A stretch of 64,000 nucleotides of DNA from assembly GCA_016584305.1 (NCBI GenBank), contig JACEEZ010010991.1:318501-382500 (forward strand). The letters are read 5' to 3'. Of this stretch, positions 52,006 to 60,574 are shown in pieces. Source of the stretch: Chionoecetes opilio (taxonomy: Eukaryota; Arthropoda; Malacostraca; Decapoda; Majidae). The notes beneath the pieces are model-generated. The model saw nothing but the letters and a program-made list of their open reading frames with translations, did no database searches and had not been told where the DNA came from. Both the position numbers and the translations under genes were made by a program. Position 1 is the stretch's first letter; each line of letters opens with the position of its first letter.

Positions 52006-55000
52006 CGTCAATTCAATTCATAGTTTCACCCAACCAACGATTTTCTGATGCGCCTTATGTTTTTCTGGTTTGTTTTTATGTGTTTTGAATGAATTTGCTA
52101 ACCGTTTCTGTCGCAATTTTTTTTTTTTTTTTTTTTGCAAAAATGACAAAAAAAAAAAAAAAATGAACCTAAACCTAACCTAAAAAAAAAAATTGCGACA
52201 GAAACGGTTAGCAGATTCATTCAAAACACATAAAAACACACCAGAAAAACATAAGGCGCATCAGAAAATCGTTGGTTGGGTGAAACTATAAATTATCCTT
52301 TTTTTCTTACGTAGTTGCCTATAGCGCCTGTAGACTTTATTTATTTATTTTTATTATTTTTTTTTTTTTTATATATATATATATTTTTTTAATGAAGCTA
52401 ATGTCTGTAGCAATCAAAGTATTCTTTTCTCAGGGACTCGAATGTTGTACTATTTTCCAACCTTTCCTCATGTATTTCAGGTGTTTACAATATCATAACA
52501 TCACCTGCCGGCCTTACTCTTTTTATTATTTATGTCAACGAACTAACTTAGGAGTTTAAGGAAAAGAACGAGTGAAATGAACGGTGGATAGGAGAACAAA
52601 TAAACAAGAAAGAGCAATAGATGAGAAAGAAGGAATAACAGAAAAAATAGACTACACAGATACAGACACAGTTTTTATAGGGATTGGCAACTTTTTTTTT
52701 TTTTTTTTTTTACTAGAGGGCTTTTTGTTATTTCTATTTTATTTTTGCCCTTGGCCAGTCCTTTTTGATGTGAAGAAAAAAACATATTAAAATTGTTTTC
52801 CATTTCAGGGCGATTTGGACGCCTACGAGAGCTCAGACGATGATTCCATTATGTCCGACTTTGGCGACGACAAGGAAGAGGTGGGTGGCTAGCATGTTGT
52901 TGTGCTCCGTATCTGTCTTGGGGTTTGATATTCATACTATAGTACCCTAAATATACGTTCAACATAGCCATAACCATCCTGCTGTAACAATCCGTGCCTT
53001 TCCCCTTCCCTCACTGCTTCAAGCTTTCTCTAAACCCTCCCTTTTTATGCTTTGCCATAGTGCCATATGACCTCTGATGTCTGGCACACTTCCCCCTTTT
53101 TGGCATTGCATCAAATCAGTCTTCTTCGTGGGCGCTTCTGAACATCTGCTACCGACGTCTTAACCCCTTGAGGCCCAGAACATAATTTCCATTGTAATTT
53201 GGGTACCGTTAGACAATTTTTAATGAATTATAAGCAATGTTCTTTAGATATGACCTGTTTAATATCCTTGTTCAGTTCACTAACTAATTTGGTATATTAA
53301 GTGACTTTTCTTAATTCTATGGCTCGACAACATACAATTTTTTATAGTAAAGGAAAGATCTGGGCGTGAAGGGGTTAAATCCAATCAATCCTCTTTGTGG
53401 GCGCTTCAGAACATCTGCTGCTGACGTCTTAGGATTAAGTTTGACTGCATATTCATCTAACAGAGAGACGATCCCAAACAACAATATACGTATACCCATC
53501 TGACAGAGAAAACAGAACAATATACGTATAACCATCTGACAGAGAAAACAGAACAATATAGTATAACCATCTGACAGAGAAAACAGAACAATATACGTAT
53601 AACCATCTGACAGAGAAAACAGAACAATATACGTATAACCATCTGACAGAGAAAACAGAGCAATATACGTATAACCATCTGACAGAGAAAACAGAACAAT
53701 ATACGTATAACCATCTGACAGAGAAAACAGAACAATATACGTATAACCATCTGACAGAGAAAACAGAGCAATATACGTATACCCATCTGACAGAGAAAAC
53801 AGAACAATATACGTATAACCATCTGACAGAGAAAACAGAACCGATATAGTTAACAATATATATCCATCTGACAGAAAGAAGAACCCAAACAGAAGCAGGC
53901 GGTGAAAGAGAGAGAAGCGTTCAAGCCGAGGAAGAGGAACACAGAGGAGGCTAAGGTGGCGCCGGGAAAGAAGGACGCAAATCAACCCTCGAGTTCCAGG
54001 AATCAGGGACTCACCTTCAAATCAGCCAACACTCTTGCTGAACTTAAAGCCAGCAGGAAAAGACTGGATAAGTAAGTTGTCACCTCATATTTACTTAAGT
54101 TATATTGCACTGGGTGGAAATAGATCAATGTGTGCATAAATCTAGGTACTGTATTATGTATGATGAAAATTATTTATGTTCTATGCAACTATGAAATATT
54201 GGTCAAATTGCTTCAAATACACTTAAGAAGACTACGAAAAACATAAGAAACATGAGATCACCGGGCACTTCCAGACATTCATCCACTTGTATAGGTCATG
54301 TCAGGTATTTTTTAGCACTTCCAGACATTCATCCACTTGTATAGGTCATGTCAGGTATTTTTTAGCACTTCTAGACATTCATCCACTTGTATAGGTCATG
54401 TCAGGTATTTTTTAGGGGAAGAAAGGAAGTAATTTTGGAGAGTTTGAGACCCTTCACACCTGTTTTTTTGATACTGTATGGGTGGTAAATAGGTAAATAG
54501 ATAAATGTGTGCATGAATATATACGTTTATGATAGAAATGTTTCATGATGCTGGCAGTTATTATGAAAACACATGAATAACGGTACGCAAATTAAATTTA
54601 ATCAAATATTCAGGAATGTTACTAGTGGTGTGTATGTGAGGAGACAGTGAGTGTATGTATAAGGTTATAGTCAATGACATGTACATAAGAACATAAGGAA
54701 GCTAACTTGGTAAGCAGTTATATCTGAAATATTTAATCTGTGGCCAATGTGACAACTTATCAGGTACTTTCCACGATGACTTCAGTCACTGTGCCTTTCT
54801 TATTTGTAGATGCTATTGACAGACCATTAACTTTGATACCTTTTTAAACCCATTACAAAGGTAGCTACTTTTTTTTTAGTCCGACGTGGATGGTTTGGAG
54901 TGTGCTGGGAGTCTCTATGCCTCTGAACACATGGCAATACTCATGCTCATGCTCGTATAATAATACTCAATGCTCGTATTCGTAGTCACATACCATGATT

Positions 55001-55549
55001 GCTCGTGGTAATTGCTATGATTTTGTTCCATTTCTACTCAGTCAAAATTATTCACTTGATCTTGTAGCTGCCATGGAAAGTACTAGAGCAATCATACAGT
55101 ACTCCTATTGCAATCACAACAGAGCTGGCATGACATATTGATTTAATTAGGACAAGACAAAAAGTGAACAATGACCACGTACAATGATGGTATGTGACTA
55201 CGAATACGGGCATCAGTCTCAGGATGCCCTTATTATTATTTTTTTTTTTCTGAGTTTGGCATGGATGGCTTGAAGTTTGCTGAGAGTGTCATTCCTATGT
55301 CTCTAACTACATGCCAATCCTCTATGTCTCAGGTTGCCCTTGAGTGAGCGTCTAGGCCTGGAGGACAGCCCCGGGGAGAGCATCAAGCAGCACTCCTTCG
55401 GCAGCCGGGAGATGAACTACGTGGTGAATAAGGCGCCAAAGTTTGAACGGATGCGGCAGCTGCAGAAGAAACACCAGGAAGAACGCAGGCAAATCCGCCG
55501 CTCCACCGATAAACTCAAGGGGAAGTTCCGCATCAAGGAGCCTCTGTGA
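39666..55549 (+). CDS. NOL10: Nucleolar protein 10 (WD40 repeats plus NUC153 domain), multi-exon gene
   Basis: Nucleolar WD-repeat protein, orthologue of yeast Enp2, needed for early small-subunit (18S) pre-ribosome processing. Fifteen coding exons: 39666-39734, 40450-40495, 41139-41352, 41896-42031, 42491-42706, 43458-43551, 44844-44993, 46639-46758, 47291-47435, 48040-48200, 49393-49559, 51807-51900, 52809-52880, 53875-54071, 55333-55549. All introns are GT-AG and phases agree throughout, provided one missing base is allowed in each of exons 3 and 4; the total is then exactly 700 codons with stop (human 688 aa). The N-terminal two thirds are the WD40 propeller; DDRFTSLFASEDF is the NUC153 motif; the C-terminus is Lys/Glu-rich, coiled and basic. 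Confidence 0.96.
39887..40353. mobile_element. Foldback element with (GGTTA)n loop
   Basis: Ends tgcagtggcggaac / gttccgccactgca; second arm pair agagacaccaactacttttt to tgcgcaaa; loop with three GGTTAGGTTAGG blocks (40065-40140). In NOL10 intron 1. Confidence 0.82.
40450..40495 (+). CDS. NOL10: NOL10 exon 2
   Basis: 46 bp, acceptor tatttttcag|, reads WLTEKKRRKLANKDV (human WLSDRKKRALQKKDV), donor GTTG|gtaagg. The 467-bp foldback element lies in the preceding intron. Confidence 0.92.
40805..41112 (+). mobile_element. 5'-truncated LINE with 20-bp target duplication
   Basis: Flanked by AATAATCTCTCGTTCCTTTC on both sides; the right copy is the exon 3 polypyrimidine tract. Standard 3' end and ttcttatg tail. 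Confidence 0.92.
41139..41352 (+). CDS. NOL10: NOL10 exon 3 with one-base deletion
   Basis: Opens ELRRRIELIQDFTMPDV, then PDGRYILATGTYKPRVKCYE and LSLKFERCFDSEV in the next frame, matching human QYILATGTYKPRVRCYD. The switch is at CCC 41208-41210, where one C is missing; restoring it is required by both flanking exon phases. Donor AGTAAG|gtgtgt. First WD40 blade. Confidence 0.93.
41600..41805. mobile_element. Foldback MITE, ~200 bp
   Basis: Arms gccgcacgttaagttgg / ccaacttaacgtgcggc, then tggggcccc and caacacctcagccaatccc pairings. NOL10 intron 3. Confidence 0.85.
41896..42031 (+). CDS. NOL10: NOL10 exon 4 with one-base deletion
   Basis: Starts LVFLQEDRHVEFHSKPAG, then after a lost base near 41948-41952 continues RMRIPKFGRDLAYHDPSCDL (human TRIPKFGRDFSYHYPSCDL). 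Donor GG|gtaggt. With one base restored the phase is 0 to 2, as its neighbours need. Confidence 0.92.
42402..42505 (+). repeat. NOL10: Triplicated exon 5 acceptor
   Basis: tctaggagtgagatgtaccg, ctaggagtgagatctaccg and ctaggagtgagatttaccg in tandem (acceptors at 42408, 42447 and 42490); only the last continues into the coding exon. A poly-G run precedes them. Confidence 0.93.
42491..42706 (+). CDS. NOL10: NOL10 exon 5
   Basis: 216 bp. Reads SEIYRLNLHQGRFLNALQTE and GTEDGRVEAWDPRSRHRVGT, matching human SEVYRLNLEQGRYLNPLQT and GRVECWDPRTRNRVG. Its acceptor with the first 15 or so exon bases occurs three times in tandem. Confidence 0.95.
42978..43457 (+). repeat. NOL10: Tandem duplication including exon 6 acceptor, split by a MITE
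   Basis: Two ~135-bp copies share gatgatacgcttccaactat and ccacccttcctttcatag; the upstream copy ends ccacag|ACTAGG, a decoy of tgcacag|ACTAGG at 43458. Confidence 0.85.
43136..43349 (+). mobile_element. MITE family P
   Basis: TTAACCCCTTGAGACCCAGA to AAGGGGTTAA, between the two halves of the exon 6 acceptor duplication. Confidence 0.92.
43458..43551 (+). CDS. NOL10: NOL10 exon 6
   Basis: 94 bp, acceptor ctccctgcacag|, donor GGACAG|gtatgt. Reads LGVTALAYSDALTLGIGTQT, matching human ISALKFNGALTMAVGTTTGQ. Confidence 0.92.
43825..44720. mobile_element. ~890-bp TIR element
   Basis: About 55-bp inverted ends (gagagaactg and gtggtcgctggcagttttaa). No transposase ORF; non-autonomous. NOL10 intron 6. 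Confidence 0.82.
44844..44993 (+). CDS. NOL10: NOL10 exon 7
   Basis: 150 bp, 50 codons, acceptor cttttcag|, donor CAACG|gtaaga. Reads VLLYDIRSNRPLLVKDHNDG and VVKIWDKAT (human VLLYDLRSDKPLLVKDHQYG), a WD40 blade. Confidence 0.95.
45046..45282. mobile_element. Foldback MITE with (CTA)n loop
   Basis: Arms aggggagagcggggcaggtt and gcctctaactcgcat pair across a (CTA)n/(ATA)n loop. Confidence 0.85.
45283..45770. mobile_element. Three tandem foldback units with TTAGG-like core
   Basis: Each unit runs from tctggtgagttttgatgtg-type to its complement, with aggttaggttaggttcaat and cgacacaaacggttagcaga; related to 51990-52290. Confidence 0.8.
45971..46186 (+). mobile_element. MITE family P
   Basis: TTAA-bounded, TTAACCCCTTGAGACCCAGA start; slight insertion near the right end. 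Confidence 0.9.
46639..46758 (+). CDS. NOL10: NOL10 exon 8
   Basis: 120 bp, 40 codons. Reads VNYNDLCVVPESGMLFLATE, matching human DLNDVCLYPNSGMLLTANE. Acceptor tttttcag|, donor CTCCCT|gtacgt. Confidence 0.94.
47291..47435 (+). CDS. NOL10: NOL10 exon 9
   Basis: 145 bp, phase 0 to 1. Reads SLGAAPKWCSHLDALIEELE and YDDYKFVTEDELKQLGLHDL, matching human LGPAPRWCSFLDNLTEELEE and YDDYKFVTKKDL. Confidence 0.95.
47567..47870 (+). mobile_element. tRNA-derived SINE
   Basis: Box A-like tggtgcaatggctagcgtgc and box B ggttcgaatcc, then a ~220-bp body (ggggttgataaatgggcacc). Partner of the 4147 copy. NOL10 intron 9. Confidence 0.85.
48040..48200 (+). CDS. NOL10: NOL10 exon 10
   Basis: 161 bp, phase 1 to 0. 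Reads LRAVMHGYYMDLRLYNKARL and NPFDYNKFMKGKVKEKI (human LRAYMHGFFMDIRLYHKVKL). Its donor AAAAAG|gtaatg is followed at once by a 27-bp array that repeats it. Confidence 0.95.
48201..48845 (+). repeat. NOL10: 27-bp array of exon 10 donor, ~24 copies
   Basis: Unit gtaatgggtgatagagttac plus tgttatg; each junction reads ATG|gtaatg, repeating the real donor AAG|gtaatg. Being 27 bp it stays in frame with exon 10 (VMGDRVTVM repeats) until an indel at 48481. Confidence 0.97.
48878..48925. repeat. (CA)n microsatellite
   Basis: acacac with acgcac variants directly after the 27-bp array. Confidence 0.9.
49154..49369 (+). mobile_element. MITE family P next to exon 11
   Basis: TTAA-bounded; right end is 23 bp before exon 11. 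Lies between two copies of aacgttgactaaatataaat. Confidence 0.93.
49393..49559 (+). CDS. NOL10: NOL10 exon 11, NUC153 domain
   Basis: 167 bp. Reads KLPSINRDLFERLLEDKQEI and DDRFTSLFASEDFHIDKDSI, matching the human NUC153 motif DDRFKVMFENPDFQVDEES. A TTAA-flanked MITE ends 23 bp upstream, and the exon end plus donor is copied twice downstream. Confidence 0.95.
49585..49803 (+). mobile_element. LINE 3' end in NOL10 intron 11
   Basis: Encodes the ORF2 tail [18 protein letters not shown] and FMDGDARWM, then 3' UTR and tail; flanked by aagtgctttgtggataga-type target copies. Confidence 0.88.
49804..49985 (+). repeat. NOL10: Second copy of exon 11 end plus donor and LINE piece
   Basis: gaagacttccatattgataa then gaatacataccag|taagt, a four-base-longer version of the exon end, followed by the first part of the LINE tail ORF. 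Confidence 0.85.
50083..50256. mobile_element. Hairpin MITE family D (copy 2)
   Basis: Near-perfect ~80-bp arms; about 95% identical to 3652-3826. Confidence 0.88.
50350..51212 (-). mobile_element. Tigger/pogo-like element, internally deleted
   Basis: Outer ends cctcgatttacgaa / ttcgtaaattgcga inverted. Minus ORF 50865-50482 starts MPPKHGASASVGGPKPKKAR (typical Tigger N-terminus) and jumps to a DDE_1-like part, KAWTNRYLFEDWFTNYF and LLLHNAPTHP. The catalytic Asp of LLLDNAPGH is His here. Inactive relic. Confidence 0.8.
50482..50865 (-). pseudogene. Tigger-type transposase remnant
   Basis: 127 codons versus roughly 500 for an intact Tigger transposase; the N-terminal tag is fused to the second catalytic Asp region, so DNA binding and the first Asp are gone. 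Open frame probably kept by chance. Confidence 0.75.
51360..51742 (+). repeat. NOL10: LINE tail, third exon 11 end copy and another LINE tail
   Basis: LINE tail to 51429, then tggatagaagacttccatat..gaataccag|taagt (51440-51486), then a second LINE 3' end (51505-51742). Confidence 0.85.
51807..51900 (+). CDS. NOL10: NOL10 exon 12
   Basis: 94 bp, acceptor caccccgcag|, donor GCGCGG|gtaagg. Reads LINPVLSRMDKKKKKQKLEE then DEEERAFLEAR, matching human LLNPLVSKISEKRKKKLRLL. Confidence 0.93.
51961..52290. mobile_element. Foldback element with poly-T
   Basis: Arms agtttcacccaaccaacgat / atcgttggttgggtgaaact, inner gctaaccgtttctgtcgcaa pair, preceded by ~48 T. Related to 45283-45770. Confidence 0.8.
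52809..52880 (+). CDS. NOL10: NOL10 exon 13, acidic segment
   Basis: 72 bp, 24 codons, phase 0. Reads GDLDAYESSDDDSIMSDFGD then DKEE; corresponds to the human Ser/Asp/Glu-rich stretch ESSESSDDEK. Confidence 0.88.
53160..53378 (+). mobile_element. MITE family P
   Basis: TTAA-bounded; lies between two ~50-bp copies of a tcttcgtgggcgcttctgaa-type sequence. Confidence 0.88.
53461..53874 (+). repeat. NOL10: 37-bp array of exon 14 acceptor, ~10 copies
   Basis: Unit has ccatctgacagagaaaacag and aacaatatacgtataa. Each gives ccatctgacag|, identical to the real acceptor at 53875, and the following bases resemble the exon start. Confidence 0.96.
53875..54071 (+). CDS. NOL10: NOL10 exon 14
   Basis: 197 bp, acceptor ccatctgacag|, donor GATAA|gtaagt. 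Basic and Lys-rich (KEREAFKPRKRN), then GLTFKSANTLAELKASRKRL. The acceptor is the last of a run repeated in a 37-bp array. Confidence 0.9.
54265..54414. repeat. 50-bp tandem triplicate
   Basis: gcacttccagacattcatcc plus acttgtataggtcatgtcag, three copies in NOL10 intron 14. Confidence 0.92.
55333..55549 (+). CDS. NOL10: NOL10 terminal exon with stop
   Basis: 217 bp with TGA at 55547-55549. Reads LPLSERLGLEDSPGESIKQH and REMNYVVNKAPKFERM, then a basic helical tail (QLQKKHQEERRQIRRS), comparable to the basic human C-terminus. Confidence 0.93.
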
Positions 55550-55699
55550 AGGGTGGAGTGAGGGTAGTTGAAGGTAATGACGTAATTTGTTAGTAATTAG
55601 TGTAGCTAGTGCAGTAATTATGCATTTTTAGGAACTATTGGGTTTTTTTCTACATCACAAAGGACTGGCCAAAGACAACAACAACAAAAGAGGTCACAA

Positions 55700-55940
55700 A
55701 AAGTCTGCTTATAGTCTATCTTTTTAAACAAGGCAAAAAATCCTGCCCATTTCCTGCTTACTGACTGATATTTGATGCCAGGAGAAGGGAATACTACGCT
55801 TCTTCTAAATCTATGTTGTATTTTATCATAGTTAACCAAAAGGTAAACATAGGTAAACATAGGTAAACATAGGCATCATTTTAAGCATGAGACCTTAAGA
55901 TAGAATGGATTTTTTACCTTGTTAAAAAAAATAGACTGTA
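55700..55940 (-). mobile_element. MITE family C (reverse)
   Basis: gtctatctttttaaacaagg start and accttgttaaaaaaaataga end, with tgcttactgactgatatttg inside; in the NOL10 3' flank. Confidence 0.75.
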
Positions 55941-56039
55941 GTTGCCAGTCCCTATTCAGAAGACAGTAAGAGAATAAGGAAGGGTGGAGTGATGGTACTT
56001 GAAGGTAATGACGTAATTTGTTAGTAATTAGTATAACTA

Positions 56040-56463
56040 TAGTTTACTTCTTTTAACAAGGCGAAAATTCCATTCTATCTTAAGGTCTCATGCTTAACCC
56101 CTTCACGCCCAGATCTTTCCTTTGCTATATGAAATCGTCTGTTATTAGCCATAAAACTACGAAAAGTAACTGAATATACCCAATTAACTAGTGCACAAAT
56201 CTACTAAACAGGTCATATCTATAAAATATTTACTATATTCACTAAAAATCGTCTAATGGTATCCAATTTACAATGAAAATCACGTTCTGGGCCTCAAGGG
56301 GTTAAAGTTATGCCCATGTTTACCTGATAATAGGGTTAACTATGATAAAATGCAACTGAAATTTAGAAGAACTGTAGTAGTATTCCCTTTTTCTGACATC
56401 AAATATCAGTCAGTAAGCAGCAAGGGGTCAGGATTTTTCACCTCGTCAAAAGAACTGACTATA
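56040..56463 (+). mobile_element. MITE family C with nested family P
   Basis: Family C interrupted at TTAA by family P (56094-56305). Confidence 0.78.
56094..56305 (-). mobile_element. MITE family P (reverse), nested
   Basis: TTAACCCCTTCACGCCCAGA to CAAGGGGTTAA, in family C where other C copies read atgcttaaaatg (empty TTAA site). Confidence 0.9.
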
Positions 56464-56659
56464 GTGCAGTAGTTATGCATATTTTGGGACTCTTCTGAAT
56501 TTTTTTTTTTTTACATCACAAAGGCAAAGTGAAAAAAAAGAAAGAAAAAAAAGTAATAAAAAGCCCGCTAAGTTGCCAGTCCCTTTTAATTAAGAAGACA
56601 GTAAGAAAAAAAGGAAAAGCTGGAGTGATGGTACTTTTGCATTTTTTTAAATGTTTTTT

Positions 56660-57190
56660 TTTATTTCCCCCCCCCCCCCCCCCCCCCCCAACCACAGAAG
56701 GGAGCCCTACATCTATAGGGAGCTATACAAGGCTGGATGAATTTATGGATGGGGATGATGAAAGGGTGATGTAGGTAGTGTTAACCCCTTCACGCCCAGA
56801 TCTCTCCTTTGCTATATGAAATTGTCTGTTATTAGCCATAAAACTACGAAAAAGTAACTAAATAAACCAAATTAGCTAATGGACAAGGATATTAAACAGG
56901 TCATATCTCTATAATATTGCTTGTGTTCATTAAAATCGTCGAATGGTGGTTATATTACAATGAAAATTACGTTCTGGGCCTCAAGCGGTTAAGTTACAGG
57001 AACTACCACGTGTAGGTCTCGCGGGCTCTTGTAGCTTCCTTATTTTCTTATGTTCTTATGCCTCACGGCCTCTTGTAGCTTCCTTATTTTCTTATGTTCT
57101 TATGTCTCACGGCCTCTTGTAGCTTCCTTATTTTCTTATGTTCTTATGTCTCACGGCCTCTTGTAGCTTCCTTATTTTCTTATGTTCTTA
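56660..57190 (+). mobile_element. LINE 3' end with nested MITE P and multiplied tail
   Basis: LINE piece (FMDGDDERVM) up to gtaggtagtg, MITE P, then the remaining 3' UTR; the cggcctcttgtagcttcctt tail unit is then repeated four times. Confidence 0.85.
56781..56992 (-). mobile_element. MITE family P in LINE tail
   Basis: TTAA-bounded; uninterrupted LINEs read gtaggtagtgttaagtaaca, so the pre-insertion TTAA is known. Confidence 0.92.
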
Positions 57191-57512
57191 TGCCTTACCT
57201 TCCTTTCTTTGCAGTGCCTCTCTGTACACACACGTTCACGCAGCCTACAGACCAGATCGAGACGCCTGCTAATCACTTCTGCACAACCCTCTAACATCAG
57301 GTGGTTGCCTACTGAACTGGAAAGCCTAGTTTAGGTTTAAGATGGTAAGCTTGATATATTTGTAGAAATAAATTTAAATGCCTACCAAACTTATTTTTCC
57401 TCTTAGATTACGTTTATATTCCTCTAGGTTTTATCCCACAAAGGACACCATCTCCACCAATGCTATCGAAATGCTTAATCTCAACGTCGTTTGCCATTTA
57501 GTCATCAATGTT

Positions 57513-57700
57513 TTAACCCCTTCACGCCCAGATCTTTCATTTGCTATATAAAATTGTCTGTTAGCCATAATATTACGAAAAGTTAGTGAACAAGGATACT
57601 AAACAGGTCATATCTATAAAATATTGCGTATATTCACTAAAAATCGTCTAATGGTACCTAAATTGCAATGGAAATTACGTTCTGGGCCTCAATGTATTAA
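57513..57700 (-). mobile_element. MITE family P (reverse), shortened
   Basis: TTAACCCCTTCACGCCCAGA start, right end eroded to gtattaa. Confidence 0.8.
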
Positions 57701-58534
57701 TATCTAGTGGTGTGTAGGTATGTACAGAGATGCCACTCCTTGGAATTGTTCCCAATATCTTGGGATTTGAGCTATGGCCTTTGGATATTTTGTCTATCTT
57801 TGGATTTTTCAAGGATTTTTCCAGTAGTTTATCTCCGGGTAAGCATGTGTACCGTATTTTGGGTTCAGTTTCAATGTTTTTTTAAAGACTTTAAGCGATA
57901 TTTTTGTCTATCTTGGGATTTTGGGGGGGCAGTCTTGGCATTTCTGAAAATTTCGAGTGGCAGCCCTGGGTATGTATCCCTTATGTCAGGTTGGTGTTCC
58001 TGTGGTAGTCTGCGTTGTTCTCTGTCCACTATTTACAAAATAAAGGACAGTCTTTCTCTACGGGACAGTTGTAGTGGGGTGATCTTGATTGAAGTTGCCT
58101 AGTGTCATGTATTTTAAGCATTTATCCGAGATAATGGACCCGTTTACTCACACCTAAAACACGGAATTTTGTGAAGCTTTGGATGTAATATAAGCTACTT
58201 ATCACTGTACTCATATTCATTTTGCTTAAAAATGCACCATGAATGAGATATATGCAGTTTTTTGGGCCAAAATATGACGTGGCCGCGGAACGCGCTGTGA
58301 TTGGTTGTGACGTAGTCAGCGCAGAAACATCCCTTCCGCTTCCTTCTCTACCCCGCTTCCTCGCCTATATAGCTGGACAAAGAGAACACACTGTTTGGTA
58401 TGTGCCAATCTGCTAAAACACCACCATTAAAACCAGAGAGTGTTCATATCTGTGTCCAAAGACAAGGAAAAAAGTAAATGGTGGATGTCTACTATAGGCG
58501 TGATTCCCCTGAGGGAACACACATGTTACTCGTG

Positions 58535-58680
58535 TGTGTGTGTGTGTGTGTGTGTGTGACACTGCGTGTGTGTAGTATACATAGTACTACGTACGGATTG
58601 GTGATTGGTGTTTGTCTGTGTATGCAGTGATGAAGTAACAAACGCCTACACACACACACGCACACACACACACACAACAC
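58535..58680. repeat. (GT)n and (CA)n tracts in inverse order
   Basis: tgtgtgtg at 58535-58557 and cacacaca at 58650-58680. Confidence 0.9.
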
Positions 58681-58734
58681 ACGCAGCGTTGTGTTATTGT
58701 GACTGCTGTGGGCACGGGAAGCATCCAAAAGAAC

Positions 58735-58800
58735 ATAATAATATAAGAAAATAAGGAAGCTACAAGAGGCCTTGAGACCTACACGAGGTAGTTCCTGTAG
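58735..58800 (-). mobile_element. LINE 3' tail remnant
   Basis: Reverse of the common 3' end (gaagctacaagaggccttga). Confidence 0.75.
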
Positions 58801-58965
58801 TGATTGTGAATTTCCCCTTCATCTTGGGGCCCTAGGCGATTCATTATGTACTCTTGACGAACTCATAGAAAAACAGGTATAGAGTGAGAGCGCCTTCCAC
58901 CCACCCACACACACGCACACACATCTGATCAAGAGCACACTGCGCCTTCCACACACACACATATG

Positions 58966-58996
<31 letters not shown>

Positions 58997-59149
58997 ATAT
59001 TTACCTAGTTGTATTTACCTAGTTGTAACATACAGGAAAAGAGCTATGCTCGTATTGTCCCGTCTCCTAATCTACTATTATCCAGCTTGCCTTTGAAGTC
59101 TTGAATACTTCTTGCATTGTGTGTGTGTGTGCGTGGAAGGCGCAGTGTG

Positions 59150-59885
59150 CTCTTGAAGGATGTGTATGTATGTGTGTTGGTGTAAGGCGCTCTCATTCTA
59201 CCTGTTCTTCTATGAATTCGTCTATGATGTGTATGTATGTGTGTTGGTGTAAGGCGCTCTCATTCTACCTGTTCTTCTATGAATTCGTCTATGATGTGTA
59301 TGTATGTGTGTTGGTGGAAGGCGCTCTCATTCTACCTGTTCTTCTATGAATTCGTCTATGATGTGTATGTATGTGTATTGGTGGAAGGCGCTCTCATTCT
59401 ACCTGTTCTTCTATGAATTCGTCTATGATGTGTATGTATGTGTGTTGGTGTAAGGCGCTCTCATTCTACCTGTTCTTCTATGAATTCGTCTATGATGTGT
59501 ATGTATGTGTATTGTGGAAGGCGCTCTCATTCTACCTGTTCTTCTATGAATTCGTCTATGATGTGTATGTATGTGTATTGGTGGAAGGCGCTCTCATTCT
59601 ACCTGTTCTTCTATGAATTCGTCTATGATGTGTATGTATGTGTATTGGTGGAAGGCGCTCTCATTCTACCTGTTCTTCTATGAATTCGTCTATGATGTGT
59701 ATGTATGTGTGTTGGTGTAAGGCGCTCTCATTCTATCTGTTCTTCTATGAATTCGTCTATGATGTGTGTGTGTGTGTGTGTGTTGGTGTAAGGCGCTCTC
59801 ATTCTACCTGTTCTATGAATTCGTCTATGATGTGTGTGTGTGTGCAGGTGGAAGGCGCTCTCATTCTACCTGTTCTTCTATGAGT
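59150..59885. repeat. 67-bp minisatellite, ~11 copies
   Basis: Unit has ctcattctacctgttcttct and atgaattcgtctatgatgtg; internal TG tract varies. Overlapping ~80-codon ORFs are shadows. Confidence 0.95.
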
Positions 59886-60574
59886 TAATTCGTCTATCTG
59901 TCTAGCTGTAGGCTACATGTCATTGTAGGTTCATTTGAGCTCTTTGTAAGGAGTTGCGATGCCTAAAGTCATCACTTGCCTGTTGTCATGGGTCACTTGT
60001 CCCTGTCTAATCACTTCTTACTTATAAACTACAACTGATATATTCACAAACATAGTGAAAACCTACCACACAACTTGAAGGAGGATTATTGGCCATCTTG
60101 CGGTAGTAGGGGTAATGCAAGTTAATGTTACTGTGGAGCGGCCCGCTGCGGCCGCTTGACAACTCTGCGTTGATGACGTCACAACATGGCGCCGGTCGTT
60201 TTGGGGCGCACAAATTTTCCTCCACTTAAAATGGCTGTATCATCAAAAATACTGCTCACATCGAAAATTCAGCATCACTGCCCTACTATATGAGTCTTGA
60301 AGATTTTCAATCTATCGTTACCTCAAGTAGAGTAAATGGGTCCATTAAAACTACAGGTTATTTATACTTGCCATTTATTATCGTTTTGTGTAAACAGTAT
60401 CTGAGAATTCATTACAGGGAAGGAATTTAGTTCAATTTCATGCACTGGACGTTCATGGAAAACCATCAAAATCTTCAATCTTTAATAATAAAACGCATTG
60501 GCAGTATTACCACCAAAGACATTCTACAACAAGATATATACCTCACTCCGGGGTGCCCTGTGGTGCGCGTGAAA

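Larger units (their letters stand above)
58130..60347. other. Segment bounded by inverted taatggacccRtttactc ends
   Basis: taatggacccgtttactc (58131) and gagtaaatgggtccatta (60330) are inverse. Both sides hold CRE-like tgacgt motifs (tgacgtggccgcgg, gatgacgtcac). Either one 2.2-kb composite element or two facing MITEs. No coding exon. Confidence 0.4.

Noticed and set aside
53317..53985. 222-codon minus ORF with FSLSDGYTY repeats
   Set aside because: Antisense of the 37-bp array and NOL10 exon 14.
57707..58102. 131-codon ORF with hydrophobic segments
   Set aside because: No homology recognised, no splice context, repeats of ttttggatttt-type sequence; not supported as a gene.
59101..59883. 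Four ~81-codon ORFs with signal-like hydrophobic segments
   Set aside because: Shadows of the 67-bp repeat in successive frames.
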